Source of the DNA: Botryococcus braunii
Taxonomy: Eukaryota; Chlorophyta; Trebouxiophyceae
NCBI GenBank assembly: GCA_002005505.1
Contig: KV908756.1
Location: 38,788 to 51,287, forward strand
Length of the DNA: 12,500 nt
Reading direction: 5' to 3'
In this document: one piece after another, positions 11,032 to 12,500 of the stretch
Position numbering within the stretch: position 1 is the first letter of the stretch
How the letters are laid out: the number at the start of each line of letters is the position of its first letter
Position numbers and translations under genes: made by a program
Notes under the pieces: generated by a model
What the model saw: the letters and a program-made list of their open reading frames with translations, nothing else
Database searches by the model: none
Told to the model about the DNA's origin: nothing

Positions 11032-11224
11032 GAACTGAAGTCCAACGTTTTGGCGAGACTCTTCTGATCCGGCATCTTAGCCTAGATCGCAAGTGCTGTT
11101 ACTTAATGTACTCCTTTAGAAAAGCACTTTATGGCCACATCAAATGACCGTGAAGTACATCCGATTGAGTAGTCCGATTGAGTTGCAGACTCATGCTAGC
11201 ATGCTGCGCAGACTCATGCGAGCA

Positions 11225-11244
11225 GAGAGGCGGCGCTGCCTCTC
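11225..11244. repeat. 7-bp-arm hairpin
   Basis: GAGAGGC (11225-11231) and GCCTCTC (11238-11244) with a 6-base loop. Confidence 0.7.
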
Positions 11245-11366
11245 ATGGACTCTTTCCTAACACGTGTACACTAACGTTGCGCTTAGCTCCAGGAACTTCA
11301 AACATAAAGACCGGCACTTGCATGATGGCCCTTGCATTCAATCACATTTACCATGTCCCTTATTGA

Positions 11367-11410
11367 GTCATTATAATGTCATTATAAGTCACCATAAGCC
11401 ATTATAATTA
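11367..11410 (+). repeat. Short tandem array of 10-11 bp units
   Basis: Four units: GTCATTATAAT, GTCATTATAA, GTCACCATAA, GCCATTATAATTA. Confidence 0.85.
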
Positions 11411-12032
11411 GGGAAGCAATACCATGCATCCCGACTGTTGCAAGCGTTTCAATGTCCAACCTCTTGGTTTGACCTATCTGTCAATCGACGTGCCAAAAAG
11501 CATGAAGTGTTCTTAATGAGTTGCAACGTATGTTCTAGTTCACAACTGAATACACAACACACGACCTTTCTGCATAATATCGATATCAGACGCAACGCGA
11601 ATTCCACAACGGGACCCCCAATGCTTGCAAGTGTTTCAAAGACCTTGCATTGTGCATGCCAAACCATCTACAGCTGCACACCTCTCCATGTTAATCTAGC
11701 CCCTCTCTCGTGCAGAGGCCCCTCTTAAGAGCTTGTTCCAGCCTTTATCGCTCTTATATACATGCAATACATAGACCCACATGTCTAGAAAATCTATTGG
11801 TAGTATACTCACATGAGCTTCGCAGAGAAAAGAATGCCATGCACATGGGCCCAACGAGAGTTGAGGGAACGTGCTGCGAAATTGTATTTAGGACGTTCAC
11901 GGTCTAGATATAGCTTGACACGTGCCTACGTGGTCTGCCAACGATGCTCGACACTTGGGTACTTGAAAGTCTGAACTGGATGTCTGTATACTGCTCCACA
12001 TTGATCACTGTCCTACCCTCGTTCATCATGGT

Positions 12033-12263
12033 TTGGTCCATCGTGCAATGCATAATTTACAAGAAGACCCCACTTGGAATGCGACACAAATCCCCCTCTT
12101 TGGGGCAGCCATCGGGATGACAATGGGCCAGGCAGCTGGCCTACATCAGTCGTTTGGGGGCAACATGTACAATCGTGGCATCCAGGAGGTCAACGTCACT
12201 GGTGCACTTCCATCCCCTTATATACAAATAACAGGATGGGCTTCACTCTTGTTTTTTAAATAA
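12033..12263 (+). CDS. Unrecognised open frame, possible exon
   Basis: The frame is open for 76 codons from 12033 to a TAA before 12264. The first codon is TTG; the first ATG in frame is at 12048. It contains IPLFGAAIGMTMGQAAGL, a moderately hydrophobic Gly/Ala stretch, and then VNVTGALPSPYIQITGWASL. I do not recognise it. It could be an exon or a decayed element. A motif like its VNVTGALPSPY segment recurs 138 bp downstream in a shifted frame. AATAAA occurs at its end (about 12256). Confidence 0.2.
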   Translation: MVHRAMHNLQEDPTWNATQIPLFGAAIGMTMGQAAGLHQSFGGNMYNRGIQEVNVTGALPSPYIQITGWASLLFFK

Positions 12264-12370
12264 ATTCTGAGATCCGGGACCCCAACATCTCTCAATTGAA
12301 ATATTAGCCTTGCTAGGGATGCGGACCTGAACGCCACTGGTGCGCTTCCATCCCCCTCATATACAAATAA
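12189..12370 (+). repeat. Direct duplication, 43/44-bp units
   Basis: Copy 1 at about 12189-12231 (contains ACTGGTGCACTTCCATCCCC then ATATACAAATAA) and copy 2 at about 12327-12370 (ACTGGTGCGCTTCCATCCCC then ATATACAAATAA). There are a few substitutions and one inserted base. Similarity continues weakly upstream of each copy. Confidence 0.9.
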
Positions 12371-12500
12371 ATTCCAGACGGTCTGGCGACGGGTAGAAAA
12401 GCAGTTAAGCTCATGACTTGGGATCCAGAGCACTCGAGTGGACTGCCTCGTACCTGCTCGAGGTCGTGTCAACAAAAGGTTAGAAGCCTCCGTTCTCCCT
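12264..12500. other. Right end, no gene seen
   Basis: Contains the second copy of the 43/44-bp duplication and, at about 12396-12450, a stretch resembling part of a tRNA or tRNA-derived SINE (GACTTGGGATCCAGAG) without a complete cloverleaf. An 85-codon minus-strand frame has no recognisable domain. Confidence 0.4.

Larger units (their letters stand above)
11032..12030. other. No gene seen; small repeats
   Basis: 1 kb without a recognised exon. It has local repeats: CCGATTGAGT twice (11161, 11174), GCAGACTCATGC twice (11185, 11208) around the palindrome CATGCTAGCATG (11192-11203), a hairpin at 11225-11244 and a short AT-rich array at 11367-11410. Frames at 11178, 11438 and 11710 (+) have no recognisable content. 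Confidence 0.5.

Noticed and set aside
6641..11906. 15-bp identity GACGTTCACGGTCTA at about 6641 and about 11892
   Set aside because: A shared 15-mer is only mildly unexpected in 12.5 kb and the flanks do not match.
12396..12450. tRNA-like stretch with GTTAAGC and GACTTGGGATCCAGAG
   Set aside because: It resembles D-arm and anticodon-arm sequence, but I cannot build the acceptor stem or a proper T-arm with GGTTCGANNCC; at most a SINE remnant.

Overview
This is a eukaryotic nuclear window. The evidence is two protein-coding genes broken by GT-AG introns whose codon phases match across every resolved junction, very long GT/CA microsatellites, minisatellites and a large foldback palindrome. There is no bacterial-style operon, rRNA or convincing tRNA. 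Protein resemblance (a short NOG1-like GTPase and a SIN3-type PAH protein like those of plants), intron lengths of about 80-1100 bp and moderate base composition suggest a green-lineage organism, perhaps a streptophyte alga or early-diverging land plant. That assignment is inference and weak.

Layout. Positions 1-756 hold a five-copy 28-bp minisatellite, a four-copy array of about 80-93 bp and a polypurine tract, probably upstream intron of the first gene. Positions 757-3407 (+) are the last three recognisable exons of a NOG1/Obg-type GTPase. They carry G1 to G5 in order, two phase-0 introns and an unusual low-complexity insert of about 200 residues between G4 and G5. Intron 1 carries an array of about 80-bp units and a (GT)n tract; intron 2 carries a complementary (CA)n tract. 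Positions 3408-4798 are intergenic. Positions 4799-7225 (-) are a convergent gene in small exons encoding two paired amphipathic helix (PAH) domains in SIN3 order. The two are joined by a linker with the GYEI motif that follows PAH1 in SIN3, and the gene ends at a stop with AATAAA downstream. No PAH3 or HDAC-interaction region is visible, so it looks like a short two-PAH protein.

Positions 7226-12500 contain no gene I can identify. They hold a palindromic TATA-containing core at about 7967-7996 with a small ORF downstream (8079), a duplicated microsatellite block (9909-10290) with strong Z-DNA character, a 156-bp near-perfect palindrome (10876-11031), several small inverted and tandem repeats, and a 43/44-bp direct duplication at 12189 and 12327 near the right end.

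The two genes converge but show no functional link. The GTPase probably acts in ribosome assembly, possibly in an organelle. The PAH protein probably acts as a nuclear co-repressor or scaffold. Both statements rest on family knowledge.
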